Notes: generated from the letters alone by a model not told the origin. A stretch of 64,000 nucleotides of DNA from Brachyhypopomus gauderio (GCF_052324685.1 NW_027506898.1:1371501-1435500); one strand, 5' to 3'; numbered from the stretch's first letter, positions 43,243 to 53,810 are shown. A program made the numbers and translations.

Positions 43243-43314
43243 AGGTTCCACTGAGAGTTGAACTCAGATTGCTGGATTTAGAGTCCAGAGTGCTAACCAT
43301 TACACCATGGAACC
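43243..43314 (-). tRNA. Putative amber-suppressor tRNA (CTA)
   Basis: Slot A; third 4,563-bp copy and rightmost CTA gene. Confidence 0.88.
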
Positions 43315-43542
43315 TAAAAGATAAGTTCGGATTCTTCTGTTTTGCTGGGTTCACAGACCAAGTTAAGCTCAAAGTGACTTGTCTTGAGAGGATGCAAGTT
43401 GCAACAACTACAGACAAGGACTTCCAGCAACAAGATATTTAGTTGAGGTATTCGATTTGGTCAACTGAAAGACACTTTCTGTTTACAGTAGTCTTCAACA
43501 ATGAAAGCTGGTACAATCCCAGATAAAGAGCATGTAGCAGAA

Positions 43543-43614
43543 AGGTTCCACCGAGAGTCGAACTCGGATTGCTGGATTCAGATTCCAGAGTGCTAACCAT
43601 TACACCATGGAACC
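43543..43614 (-). tRNA. tRNA-Gln (CTG), C32A loop
   Basis: Slot B, loop ATCTGAA. Confidence 0.9.
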
Positions 43615-43841
43615 TACATTAGACATTTCTGAGTCTTGTTTTGCTGGGTTCACAGACCAAGTTAAGCTCAAAGTGACTTGTCATGGGAGAATGCATGTTG
43701 CAACAACTACAGACAAGGACTTCCAGCAACAAGATAATTAGTTGAGGTATTTGATTTGGTCAACTGAAAGACACTTTCTGTTTACAGTAGTCTTCAACAA
43801 TGAAAGCTGGTACAATCCCAGATAAAGAGCATGTAGCAGAA

Positions 43842-43913
43842 AGGTTCCACCGAGCGTCGAACTCGGATCACTGGATTCAAAGTCCAGAGTGCTGACCATT
43901 ACACCATGGAACC
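43842..43913 (-). tRNA. tRNA-Gln (TTG)
   Basis: Slot C with T60 to G. Confidence 0.91.
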
Positions 43914-44140
43914 TACATTAGACATTTCTGAGTCTTGTTTTGCTGGGTTCACAGACCAAGTTAAGCTCAAAGTGACTTGTCATGGGAGAATGCATGTTGC
44001 AACAACTACAGACAACGACTTCCAGCAACAAGATAATTAGTTGAGGTATTTGATTTGGTCAACTGAAAGACACTTTCTGTTTACAGTAGTCTTCAACAAT
44101 GAAAGCTGGTACAATCCCAGATAAAGAGCATGTAGCAGAA

Positions 44141-44212
44141 AGGTTCCACCGAGAGTCGAACTCGGATCACTGGATTCAAAGTCCAGAGTGCTGACCATTA
44201 CACCATGGAACC
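44141..44212 (-). tRNA. tRNA-Gln (TTG)
   Basis: Second slot C of the long unit, consensus. Confidence 0.95.
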
Positions 44213-44240
44213 CACAGCAAAAGTTGTTTCTAGCAAATGA

Positions 44241-44352
44241 GTTGCTGGATTCAGAGTCCAGAATGCTAACACCATGGAAACAGCAAATAGGTTTCCAACT
44301 TCTCTGCCGTTGATTTCAGAGTCTGTTGTGCTTACTACTGCATCACGCAACC
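44241..44352 (-). pseudogene. Decayed tRNA-Gln pair
   Basis: Common form. Confidence 0.78.
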
Positions 44353-44607
44353 AAAGAAATTAGCTTTTGTGAATACTGTTTTGCTGAACACATAGCAAAA
44401 CATCCTGTCCTGAGACCCTAGCATATTTGGATTTAAATGACTTCACCAATTCTAGGATAATCAGAAAGCTGTTTGCCACAAGAACAAGCATGTAAAAATT
44501 CTGAAAACAATTCATGAAATATGCTGGAATTATATAGACCGCAAGCATGTGATAGAGCTTGCATGGAGAAAAGACCTGCAAGCTGGAATCAACACTAATG
44601 AATCAAA

Positions 44608-44679
44608 AGGTTCCACTGAGAGTTGAACTCAGATTGCTGGATTCAGAGTCCAGAGTGCTAACCATTACACCATGGAACC
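44608..44679 (-). tRNA. tRNA-Gln (CTG)
   Basis: Slot A, consensus. Confidence 0.96.
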
Positions 44680-44907
44680 TAAAAGATAAGTTCTGATTCT
44701 TCTGTTTTGCTGGGTTCACAGACCAAGTTAAGCTCAAAGTGACTTGTCTTGAGAGGATGCAAGTTGCAACAACTACAGACAAGGACTTCCAGCAACAAGA
44801 TATTTAGTTGAGGTATTCGATTTGGTCAACTGAAAGACACTTTCTGTTTACAGTAGTCTTCAACAATGAAAGCTGGTACAATCCCAGATAAAGAGCATGT
44901 AGCAGAA

Positions 44908-44979
44908 AGGTTCCACCGAGAGTCGAACTCGGATTGCTGGATTCAGAGTCCAGAGTGCTAACCATTACACCATGGAACC
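44908..44979 (-). tRNA. tRNA-Gln (CTG)
   Basis: Slot B, consensus. Confidence 0.95.
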
Positions 44980-45206
44980 TACATGAGACACTTCTGAGTC
45001 TTGTTTTGCTGGGTTCACAGACCAAGTTAAGCTCAAAGTGACTTGTCATGGGAGAATGCAGGTTGCAACAACTACAGACAAGGACTTCCAGCAACAAGAT
45101 AATTAGTTGAGGTATTTGATTTGGTCAACTGAAAGACACTTTCTGTTTACAGTAGTCTTCAACAATGAAAGCTGGTACAATCCCAGATAAAGAGCATGTA
45201 GCAGAA

Positions 45207-45278
45207 AGGTTCCACCGAGAGTCGAACTCGGATCACTGGATTCAAAGTCCAGAGTGCTGACCATTACACCATGGAACC
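45207..45278 (-). tRNA. tRNA-Gln (TTG)
   Basis: Slot C, consensus. Confidence 0.95.
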
Positions 45279-45306
45279 CACAGCAAAAGTTGTTTCTAGC
45301 AAATGA

Positions 45307-45418
45307 GTTGCTGGATTCAGAGTCCAGAATGCTAACACCATGGAAACAGCAAATAGGTTTCCAACTTCTCTGCCGTTGATTTCAGAGTCTGTTGTGCTTA
45401 CTACTGCATCACGCAACC
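45307..45418 (-). pseudogene. Decayed tRNA-Gln pair
   Basis: Common form. Confidence 0.78.
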
Positions 45419-45673
45419 AAAGAAATTAGCTTTTGTGAATACTGTTTTGCTGAACACATAGCAAAACATCCTGTCCTGAGACCCTAGCATATTTGGATTT
45501 AAATGACTTCACCAATTCTAGGATAATCAGAAAGCTGTTTGCCACAAGAATAAGCATGTAAAAATTCTGAAAACAATTCATGAAATATGCTGGAATTATA
45601 TAGACCGCAAGCATGTGATAGAGCTTGCATGGAGAAAAGACCTGCAAGCTGGAATCAACACTAATGAATCAAA

Positions 45674-45745
45674 AGGTTCCACTGAGAGTTGAACTCAGAT
45701 TGCTGGATTCAGAGTCCAGAGTGCTAACCATTACACCATGGAACC
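45674..45745 (-). tRNA. tRNA-Gln (CTG)
   Basis: Slot A, consensus; upstream T run reduced. Confidence 0.95.
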
Positions 45746-45973
45746 TAAAGGATAAGTTCTGATTCTTCTGTTTTGCTGGGTTCACAGACCAAGTTAAGCT
45801 CAAAGTGACTTGTCTTGAGAGGATGCAAGTTGCAACAACTACAGACAAGGACTTCCAGCAACAAGATATTTAGTTGAGGTATTCGATTTGGTCAACTGAA
45901 AGACACTTTCTGTTTACAGTAGTCTTCAACAATGAAAGCTGGTACAATCCCAGATAAAGAGCATGTAGCAGAA

Positions 45974-46045
45974 AGGTTCCACCGAGAGTCGAACTCGGAT
46001 TGCTGGATTCAGAGTCCAGAGTGCTAACCATTACACCATGGAACC
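45974..46045 (-). tRNA. tRNA-Gln (CTG)
   Basis: Slot B, consensus. Confidence 0.95.
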
Positions 46046-46272
46046 TACATGAGACACTTCTGAGTCTTGTTTTGCTGGGTTCACAGACCAAGTTAAGCTC
46101 AAAGTGACTTGTCATGGGAGAATGCAGGTTGCAACAACTACAGACAAGGACTTCCAGCAACAAGATAATTAGTTGAGGTATTTGATTTGGTCAACTGAAA
46201 GACACTTTCTGTTTACAGTAGTCTTCAACAATGAAAGCTGGTACAATCCCAGATAAAGAGCATGTAGCAGAA

Positions 46273-46344
46273 AGGTTCCACCGAGAGTCGAACTCGGATC
46301 ACTGGATTCAAAGTCCAGAGTGCTGACCATTACACCATGGAACC
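46273..46344 (-). tRNA. tRNA-Gln (TTG)
   Basis: Slot C, consensus. Confidence 0.95.
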
Positions 46345-46372
46345 CACAGCAAAAGTTGTTTCTAGCAAATGA

Positions 46373-46484
46373 GTTGCTGGATTCAGAGTCCAGAATGCTA
46401 ACACCATGGAAACAGCAAATAGGTTTCCAACTTCTCTGCCGTTGATTTCAGAGTCTGTTGTGCTTACTACTGCATCACGCAACC
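46373..46484 (-). pseudogene. Decayed tRNA-Gln pair
   Basis: Common form. Confidence 0.78.
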
Positions 46485-46739
46485 AAAGAAATTAGCTTTT
46501 GTGAATACTGTTTTGCTGAACACATAGCAAAACATCCTGTCCTGAGACCCTAGCATATTTGGATTTAAATGACTTCACCAATTCTAGGATAATCAGAAAG
46601 CTGTTTGCCACAAGAACAAGCATGTAAAAATTCTGAAAACAATTCATGAAATATGCTGGAATTATATAGACCGCAAGCATGTGATAGAGCTTGCATGGAG
46701 AAAAGACCTGCAAGCTGGAATCAACACTAATGAATCAAA

Positions 46740-46811
46740 AGGTTCCACTGAGAGTTGAACTCAGATTGCTGGATTCAGAGTCCAGAGTGCTAACCATTAC
46801 ACCATGGAACC
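46740..46811 (-). tRNA. tRNA-Gln (CTG)
   Basis: Slot A, consensus; first unit with the GCGAAC spacer insertion. Confidence 0.96.
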
Positions 46812-47040
46812 TAAAAGATAAGTTCTGATTCTTCTGTTTTGCTGGGTTCACAGACCAAGTTAAGCTCAAAGTGACTTGTCTTGAGAGGATGCAAGTTGCA
46901 ACAACTACAGACAAGGACTTCCAGCGAACAAGATATTTAGTTGAGGTATTCGATTTGGTCAACTGAAAGACACTTTCTGTTTACAGTAGTCTTCAACAAT
47001 GAAAGCTGGTACAATCCCAGATAAAGAGCATGTAGCAGAA

Positions 47041-47112
47041 AGGTTCCACTGAGAGTCGAACTCGGATTGCTGGATTCGGAGTGCAGAGTGCTAACCATTA
47101 CACCATGGAACC
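47041..47112 (-). tRNA. Gln-body tRNA with CCG (Arg) anticodon, two stem mismatches
   Basis: Slot B with three changes: T35 to C gives loop CTCCGAA and anticodon CCG (pairs with CGG, Arg); G30 to C leaves C30-C40 unpaired; and the T stem has C50-A64. Two broken pairs suggest a decaying gene, yet it has been copied four times. Acceptor end and discriminator remain Gln-like. Confidence 0.78.
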
Positions 47113-47339
47113 TACATGAGACACTTCTGAGTCTTGTTTTGCTGGGTTCACAGACCAAGTTAAGCTCAAAGTGACTTGTCATGGGAGAATGCATGTTGCA
47201 ACAACTACAGACAAGGACTTCCAGCAACAAGATAATTAGTTGAGGTATTTGATTTGGTCAACTGAAAGACACTTTCTGTTTACAGTAGTCTTCAACAATG
47301 AAAGCTGGTACAATCCCAGATAAAGAGCATGTAGCAGAA

Positions 47340-47411
47340 AGGTTCCACCGAGAGTCGAACTCGGATCACTGGATTCAAAGTCCAGAGTGCTGACCATTAC
47401 ACCATGGAACC
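47340..47411 (-). tRNA. tRNA-Gln (TTG)
   Basis: Slot C, consensus. Confidence 0.95.
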
Positions 47412-47439
47412 CACAGCAAAAGTTGTTTCTAGCAAATGA

Positions 47440-47551
47440 GTTGCTGGATTCAGAGTCCAGAATGCTAACACCATGGAAACAGCAAATAGGTTTCCAACTT
47501 CTCTGCCGTTGATTTCAGAGTCTGTTGTGCTTACTACTGCATCACGCAACC
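47440..47551 (-). pseudogene. Decayed tRNA-Gln pair
   Basis: Common form. Confidence 0.78.
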
Positions 47552-47806
47552 AAAGAAATTAGCTTTTGTGAATACTGTTTTGCTGAACACATAGCAAAAC
47601 ATCCTGTCCTGAGACCCTAGCATATTTGGATTTAAATGACTTCACCAATTCTAGGATAATCAGAAAGCTGTTTGCCACAAGAACAAGCATGTAAAAATTC
47701 TGAAAACAATTCATGAAATATGCTGGAATTATATAGACCGCAAGCATGTGATCGAGCTTGCATGGAGAAAAGACCTGCAAGCTGGAATCAACACTAATGA
47801 ATCAAA

Positions 47807-47878
47807 AGGTTCCACTGAGAGTTGAACTCAGATTGCTGGATTCAGAGTCCAGAGTGCTAACCATTACACCATGGAACC
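47807..47878 (-). tRNA. tRNA-Gln (CTG)
   Basis: Slot A, consensus. Confidence 0.96.
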
Positions 47879-48107
47879 TAAAAGATAAGTTCTGATTCTT
47901 CTGTTTTGCTGGGTTCACAGACCAAGTTAAGCTCAAAGTGACTTGTCTTGAGAGGATGCAAGTTGCAACAACTACAGACAAGGACTTCCAGCGAACAAGA
48001 TATTTAGTTGAGGTATTCGATTTGGTCAACTGAAAGACACTTTCTGTTTACAGTAGTCTTCAACAATGAAAGCTGGTACAATCCCAGATAAAGAGCATGT
48101 AGCAGAA

Positions 48108-48179
48108 AGGTTCCACTGAGAGTCGAACTCGGATTGCTGGATTCGGAGTGCAGAGTGCTAACCATTACACCATGGAACC
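48108..48179 (-). tRNA. Gln-body tRNA with CCG (Arg) anticodon
   Basis: Same three changes as at 47041. Confidence 0.78.
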
Positions 48180-48406
48180 TACATGAGACACTTCTGAGTC
48201 TTGTTTTGCTGGGTTCACAGACCAAGTTAAGCTCAAAGTGACTTGTCATGGGAGAATGCATGTTGCAACAACTACAGACAAGGACTTCCAGCAACAAGAT
48301 AATTAGTTGAGGTATTTGATTTGGTCAACTGAAAGACACTTTCTGTTTACAGTAGTCTTCAACAATGAAAGCTGGTACAATCCCAGATAAAGAGCATGTA
48401 GCAGAA

Positions 48407-48478
48407 AGGTTCCACCGAGAGTCGAACTCGGATCACTGGATTCAAAGTCCAGAGTGCTGACCATTACACCATGGAACC
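48407..48478 (-). tRNA. tRNA-Gln (TTG)
   Basis: Slot C, consensus. Confidence 0.95.
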
Positions 48479-48506
48479 CACAGCAAAAGTTGTTTCTAGC
48501 AAATGA

Positions 48507-48618
48507 GTTGCTGGATTCAGAGTCCAGAATGCTAACACCATGGAAACAGCAAATAGGTTTCCAACTTCTCTGCCGTTGATTTCAGAGTCTGTTGTGCTTA
48601 CTACTGCATCACGCAACC
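48507..48618 (-). pseudogene. Decayed tRNA-Gln pair
   Basis: Common form. Confidence 0.78.
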
Positions 48619-48873
48619 AAAGAAATTAGCTTTTGTGAATACTGTTTTGCTGAACACATAGCAAAACATCCTGTCCTGAGACCCTAGCATATTTGGATTT
48701 AAATGACTTCACCAATTCTAGGATAATCAGAAAGCTGTTTGCCACAAGAACAAGCATGTAAAAATTCTGAAAACAATTCATGAAATATGCTGGAATTATA
48801 TAGACCGCAAGCATGTGATAGAGCTTGCATGGAGAAAAGACCTGCAAGCTGGAATCAACACTAATGAATCAAA

Positions 48874-48945
48874 AGGTTCCACTGAGAGTTGAACTCAGAT
48901 TGCTGGATTCAGAGTCCAGAGTGCTAACCATTACACCATGGAACC
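48874..48945 (-). tRNA. tRNA-Gln (CTG)
   Basis: Slot A, consensus; opens a long 1,365-bp unit. Confidence 0.96.
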
Positions 48946-49173
48946 TAAAAGATAAGTTCTGATTCTTCTGTTTTGCTGGGTTCACAGACCAAGTTAAGCT
49001 CAAAGTGACTTGTCTTGAGAGGATGCAAGTTGCAACAACTACAGACAAGGACTTCCAGCAACAAGATATTTAGTTGAGGTATTCGATTTGGTCAACTGAA
49101 AGACACTTTCTGTTTACAGTAGTCTTCAACAATGAAAGCTGGTACAATCCCAGATAAAGAGCATGTAGCAGAA

Positions 49174-49245
49174 AGGTTCCACCGAGAGTCGAACTCAGAT
49201 TGCTGGATTCAGAGTCCAGAGTGCTAACCATTACACCATGGAACC
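49174..49245 (-). tRNA. tRNA-Gln (CTG)
   Basis: Slot B, T-G wobble at 50:64. Confidence 0.94.
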
Positions 49246-49472
49246 TACATGAGACACTTCTGAGTCTTGTTTTGCTGGGTTCACAGACCAAGTTAAGCTC
49301 AAAGTGACTTGTCATGGGAGAATGCATGTTGCAACAACTACAGACAAGGACTTCCAGCAACAAGATAATTAGTTGAGGTATTTGATTTGGTCAACTGAAA
49401 GACACTTTCTGTTTACACTAGTCTTCAACAACGAAAGCTGGTACAACCCCAGATAAAGAGCATGTAGCAGAA

Positions 49473-49544
49473 AGGTTCCACGGAGAGTCGAACTCGGATT
49501 GCTGGATTCAGAGTCCAGAGTGCTAACCATTACACCATGGAACC
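49473..49544 (-). tRNA. tRNA-Gln (CTG), T-stem mismatch
   Basis: Subtype B2 with G64 to C, leaving C50-C64 unpaired (CCGAG/CTCCG). First of five such copies. Confidence 0.87.
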
Positions 49545-49771
49545 TACATTAGACATTTCTGAGTCTTGTTTTGCTGGGTTCACAGACCAAGTTAAGCTCA
49601 AAGTGACTTGTCATGGGAGAATGCAGGTTGCAACAACTACAGACAAGGACTTCCAGCAACAAGATAATTAGTAGAGGTATTTGATTTGGTCAACTGAAAG
49701 ACACTTTCTGTTTACAGTAGTCTTCAACAATGAAAGCTGGTACAATCCCAGATAAAGAGCATGTAGCAGAA

Positions 49772-49843
49772 AGGTTCCACCGAGAGTCGAACTCGGATCA
49801 CTGGATTCAAAGTCCAGAGTGCTGACCATTACACCATGGAACC
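49772..49843 (-). tRNA. tRNA-Gln (TTG)
   Basis: Slot C, consensus. Confidence 0.95.
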
Positions 49844-49871
49844 CACAGCAAAAGTTGTTTCTAGCAAATGA

Positions 49872-49983
49872 GTTGCTGGATTCAGAGTCCAGAATGCTAA
49901 CACCATGGAAACAGCAAATAGGTTTCCAACTTCTCTGCCGTTGATTTCAGAGTCTGTTGTGCTTACTACTGCATCACGCAACC
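49872..49983 (-). pseudogene. Decayed tRNA-Gln pair
   Basis: Common form. Confidence 0.78.
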
Positions 49984-50238
49984 AAAGAAATTAGCTTTTG
50001 TGAATACTGTTTTGCTGAACACATAGCAAAACATCCTGTCCTGAGACCCTAGCATATTTGGATTTAAATGACTTCACCAATTCTAGGATAATCAGAAAGC
50101 TGTTTGCCACAAGAACAAGCATGTAAAAATTCTGAAAACAATTCATGAAATATGCTGGAATTATATAGACCGCAAGCATGTGATAGAGCTTGCATGGAGA
50201 AAAGACCTGCAAGCTGGAATCAACACTAATGAATCAAA

Positions 50239-50310
50239 AGGTTCCACTGAGTGTTGAACTCAGATTGCTGGATTCAGAGTCCAGAGTGCTAACCATTACA
50301 CCATGGAACC
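50239..50310 (-). tRNA. tRNA-Gln (CTG)
   Basis: Slot A with T60 to A in the T loop (TTCAACA); stems pair. Opens a short 768-bp unit. Confidence 0.93.
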
Positions 50311-50539
50311 TAAAGGATAAGTTCTGATTCTTCTGTTTTGCTGGGTTCACAGACCAAGTTATGCTCAAAGTGACTTGTCTTGAGAGGATGCAAGTTGCAA
50401 CAACTACAGACAAGGACTTCCAGCGAACAAGATATTTAGTTGAGGTATTCGATTTGGTCAACTGAAAGACACTTTCTGTTTACAGTAGTCTTCAACAATG
50501 AAAGCTGGTACAATCCCAGATAAAGAGCATGTAGCAGAA

Positions 50540-50611
50540 AGGTTCCACCGAGAGTCGAACTCGGATCACTGGATTCAAAGTCCAGAGTGCTGACCATTAC
50601 ACCATGGAACC
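50540..50611 (-). tRNA. tRNA-Gln (TTG)
   Basis: Slot C, consensus, short unit. Confidence 0.95.
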
Positions 50612-50639
50612 CACAGCAAAAGTTGTTTCTAGCAAATGA

Positions 50640-50751
50640 GTTGCTGGATTCAGAGTCCAGAATGCTAACACCATGGAAACAGCAAATAGGTTTCCAACTT
50701 CTCTGCCGTTGATTTCAGAGTCTGTTGTGCTTACTACTGCATCACGCAACC
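50640..50751 (-). pseudogene. Decayed tRNA-Gln pair
   Basis: Common form. Confidence 0.78.
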
Positions 50752-51006
50752 AAAGAAATTAGCTTTTGTGAATACTGTTTTGCTGAACACATAGCAAAAC
50801 ATCCTGTCCTGAGACCCTAGCATATTTGGATTTAAATGACTTCACCAATTCTAGGATAATCAGAAAGCTGTTTGCCACAAGAACAAGCATGTAAAAACTC
50901 TGAAAACAATTCATGAAATATGCTGGAATTATATAGACCGCAAGCATGTGATAGAGCTTGCATGGAGAAAAGACCTGCAAGCTGGAATCAACACTAATGA
51001 ATCAAA

Positions 51007-51078
51007 AGGTTCCACTGAGAGTTGAACTCAGATTGCTGGATTGAGAGTCCAGAGTGCTAACCATTACACCATGGAACC
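51007..51078 (-). tRNA. Gln-body tRNA with CTC (Glu) anticodon
   Basis: Slot A with G36 to C: loop CTCTCAA, anticodon CTC, which pairs with GAG (Glu). All stems pair and the TTTT terminator is present, so it looks expressible. Only copy in the window. Confidence 0.86.
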
Positions 51079-51306
51079 TAAAAGATAAGTTCTGATTCTT
51101 CTGTTTTGCTGGGTTCACAGACCAAGTTAAGCTCAAAGTGACTTGTCTTGAGAGGATGCAAGTTGCAACAACTACAGACAAGGACTTCCAGCAACAAGAT
51201 ATTTAGTTGAGGTATTCGATTTGGTCAACTGAAAGACACTTTCTGTTTACAGTAGTCTTCAACAATGAAAGCTGGTACAATCCCAGATAAAGAGCATGTA
51301 GCAGAA

Positions 51307-51378
51307 AGGTTCCACCGAGAGTCGAACTCGGATTGCTGGATTCAGAGTCCAGAGTGCTAACCATTACACCATGGAACC
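51307..51378 (-). tRNA. tRNA-Gln (CTG)
   Basis: Slot B, consensus. Confidence 0.95.
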
Positions 51379-51605
51379 TACATGAGACACTTCTGAGTCT
51401 TGTTTTGCTGGGTTCACAGACCAAGTTAAGCTCAAAGTGACTTGTCATGGGAGAATGCATGTTGCAACAACTACAGACAAGGACTTCCAGCAACAAGATA
51501 ATTAGTTGAGGTATTTGATTTGGTCAACTGAAAGACACTTTCTGTTTACAGTAGTCTTCAACAATGAAAGCTGGTACAATCCCAGATAAAGAGCATGTAG
51601 CAGAA

Positions 51606-51677
51606 AGGTTCCACCGAGAGTCGAACTCGGATCACTGGATTCAAAGTCCAGAGTGCTGACCATTACACCATGGAACC
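51606..51677 (-). tRNA. tRNA-Gln (TTG)
   Basis: Slot C, consensus. Confidence 0.95.
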
Positions 51678-51705
51678 CACAGCAAAAGTTGTTTCTAGCA
51701 AATGA

Positions 51706-51817
51706 GTTGCTGGATTCAGAGTCCAGAATGCTAACACCATGGAAACAGCAAATAGGTTTCCAACTTCTCTGCCGTTGATTTCAGAGTCTGTTGTGCTTAC
51801 TACTGCATCACGCAACC
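51706..51817 (-). pseudogene. Decayed tRNA-Gln pair
   Basis: Common form. Confidence 0.78.
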
Positions 51818-52072
51818 AAAGAAATTAGCTTTTGTGAATACTGTTTTGCTGAACACATAGCAAAACATCCTGTCCTGAGACCCTAGCATATTTGGATTTA
51901 AATGACTTCACCAATTCTAGGATAATCAGAAAGCTGTTTGCCACAAGAACAAGCATGTAAAAATTCTGAAAACAATTCATGAAATATGCTGGAATTATAT
52001 AGACCGCAAGCATGTGATAGAGCTTGCATGGAGAAAAGACCTGCAAGCTGGAATCAACACTAATGAATCAAA

Positions 52073-52144
52073 AGGTTCCACTGAGAGTTGAACTCAGATT
52101 GCTGGATTCAGAGTCCAGAGTGCTAACCATTACACCATGGAACC
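52073..52144 (-). tRNA. tRNA-Gln (CTG)
   Basis: Slot A, consensus; upstream flank AAAAGACAAG. Confidence 0.96.
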
Positions 52145-52373
52145 TAAAAGACAAGTTCTGATTCTTCTGTTTTGCTGGGTTCACAGACCAAGTTAAGCTC
52201 AAAGTGACTTGTCTTGAGAGGATGCAAGTTGCAACAACTACAGACAAGGACTTCCAGCGAACAAGATATTTAGTTGAGGTATTCGATTTGGTCAACTGAA
52301 AGACACTTTCTGTTTACAGTAGTCTTCAACAATGAAAGCTGGTACAATCCCAGATAAAGAGCATGTAGCAGAA

Positions 52374-52445
52374 AGGTTCCACTGAGATTCGAACTCGGAT
52401 TGCTGGATTCGGAGTGCAGAGTGCTAACCATTACACCATGGAACC
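52374..52445 (-). tRNA. Gln-body tRNA with CCG (Arg) anticodon
   Basis: Changes as at 47041, plus C59 to A in the T loop (TTCGAAT). Confidence 0.77.
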
Positions 52446-52672
52446 TACATGAGACACTTCTGAGTCTTGTTTTGCTGGGTTCACAGACCAAGTTAAGCTC
52501 AAAGTGACTTGTCATGGGAGAATGCATGTTGCAACAACTACAGACAAGGACTTCCAGCAACAAGATAATTAGTTGAGGTATTTGATTTGGTCAACTGAAA
52601 GACACTTTCTGTTTACAGTAGTCTTCAACAATGAAAGCTGGTACAATCCCAGATAAAGAGCATGTAGCAGAA

Positions 52673-52744
52673 AGGTTCCACCGAGAGTCGAACTCGGATT
52701 ACTGGATTCAAAGTCCAGAGTGCTGACCATTACACCATGGAACC
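52673..52744 (-). tRNA. tRNA-Gln (TTG)
   Basis: Slot C; variable loop TAAT instead of TGAT, stems pair. Confidence 0.94.
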
Positions 52745-52772
52745 CACAGCAAAAGTTGTTTCTAGCAAATGA

Positions 52773-52884
52773 GTTGCTGGATTCAGAGTCCAGAATGCTA
52801 ACACCATGGAAACAGCAAATAGGTTTCCAACTTCTCTGCCGTTGATTTCAGAGTCTGTTGTGCTTACTACTGCATCACGCAACC
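52773..52884 (-). pseudogene. Decayed tRNA-Gln pair
   Basis: Common form. Confidence 0.78.
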
Positions 52885-53139
52885 AAAGAAATTAGCTTTT
52901 GTGAATACTGTTTTGCTGAACACATAGCAAAACATCCTGTCCTGAGACCCTAGCATATTTGGATTTAAATGACTTCACCAATTCTAGGATAATCAGAAAG
53001 CTGTTTGCCACAAGAACAAGCATGTAAAAATTCTGAAAACAATTCATGAAATATGCTGGAATTATATAGACCGCAAGCATGTGATAGAGCTTGCATGGAG
53101 AAAAGACCTGCAAGCTGGAATCAACACTAATGAATCAAA

Positions 53140-53211
53140 AGGTTCCACTGAGAGTTGAACTCAGATTGCTGGATTCAGAGTCCAGAGTGCTAACCATTAC
53201 ACCATGGAACC
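53140..53211 (-). tRNA. tRNA-Gln (CTG)
   Basis: Slot A, consensus. Confidence 0.96.
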
Positions 53212-53439
53212 TAAAAGATAAGTTCTGATTCTTCTGTTTTGCTGGGTTCACAGACCAAGTTAAGCTCAAAGTGACTTGTCTTGAGAGGATGCAAGTTGCA
53301 ACAACTACAGACAAGGACTTCCAGCAACAAGATATTTAGTTGAGGTATTCGATTTGGTCAACTGAAAGACACTTTCTGTTTACAGTAGTCTTCAACAATG
53401 AAAGCTGGTACAATCCCAGATAAAGAGCATGTAGCAGAA

Positions 53440-53511
53440 AGGTTCCACCGAGAGTCGAACTCAGATTGCTGGATTCAGAGTCCAGAGTGCTAACCATTAC
53501 ACCATGGAACC
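53440..53511 (-). tRNA. tRNA-Gln (CTG)
   Basis: Slot B, T-G wobble at 50:64. Confidence 0.94.
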
Positions 53512-53738
53512 TACATGAGACACTTCTGAGTCTTGTTTTGCTGGGTTCACAGACCAAGTTAAGCTCAAAGTGACTTGTCATGGGACAATGCATGTTGCAA
53601 CAACTACAGACAAGGACTTCCAGCAACAAGATAATTAGTTGAGGTATTTGATTTGGTCAACTGAAAGACACTTTCTGTTTACACTAGTCTTCAACAACGA
53701 AAGCTGGTACAACCCCAGATAAAGAGCATGTAGCAGAA

Positions 53739-53810
53739 AGGTTCCACGGAGAGTCGAACTCGGATTGCTGGATTCAGAGTCCAGAGTGCTAACCATTACA
53801 CCATGGAACC
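53739..53810 (-). tRNA. tRNA-Gln (CTG), T-stem mismatch
   Basis: Subtype B2, C50-C64. Confidence 0.87.

Larger units (their letters stand above)
33052..46740 (-). repeat. 4,563-bp super-unit, three tandem copies
   Basis: Copies begin at 33052, 37615 and 42178. Each carries the same set of variants in order: a CTA gene, a slot-B gene with A at loop position 32, a slot-C gene with G at T-loop position 60, an extra slot-C gene directly after it, and a spacer with GACAACGACTTCC. Singletons within copy 1 (the CTT gene at 36848 and an altered D loop at 34417) postdate the triplication or were lost from the others. Confidence 0.88.
46741..48874 (-). repeat. 1,067-bp unit with CCG gene, direct duplication
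   Basis: Units at 46741 and 47808 share a one-base insertion in the A-B spacer (CCAGCGAACAAG instead of CCAGCAACAAG) and the CCG-anticodon slot-B gene. Copy 2 alone has GATCGAGC near 47750. Confidence 0.9.

Noticed and set aside
14029-43314. CTA anticodons as random sequencing errors
   Set aside because: The same change occurs 11 times, always in slot A with the same AAGTTCGG flank and in register with the super-repeats. Assembly duplication of one true copy remains possible and is covered in the findings.
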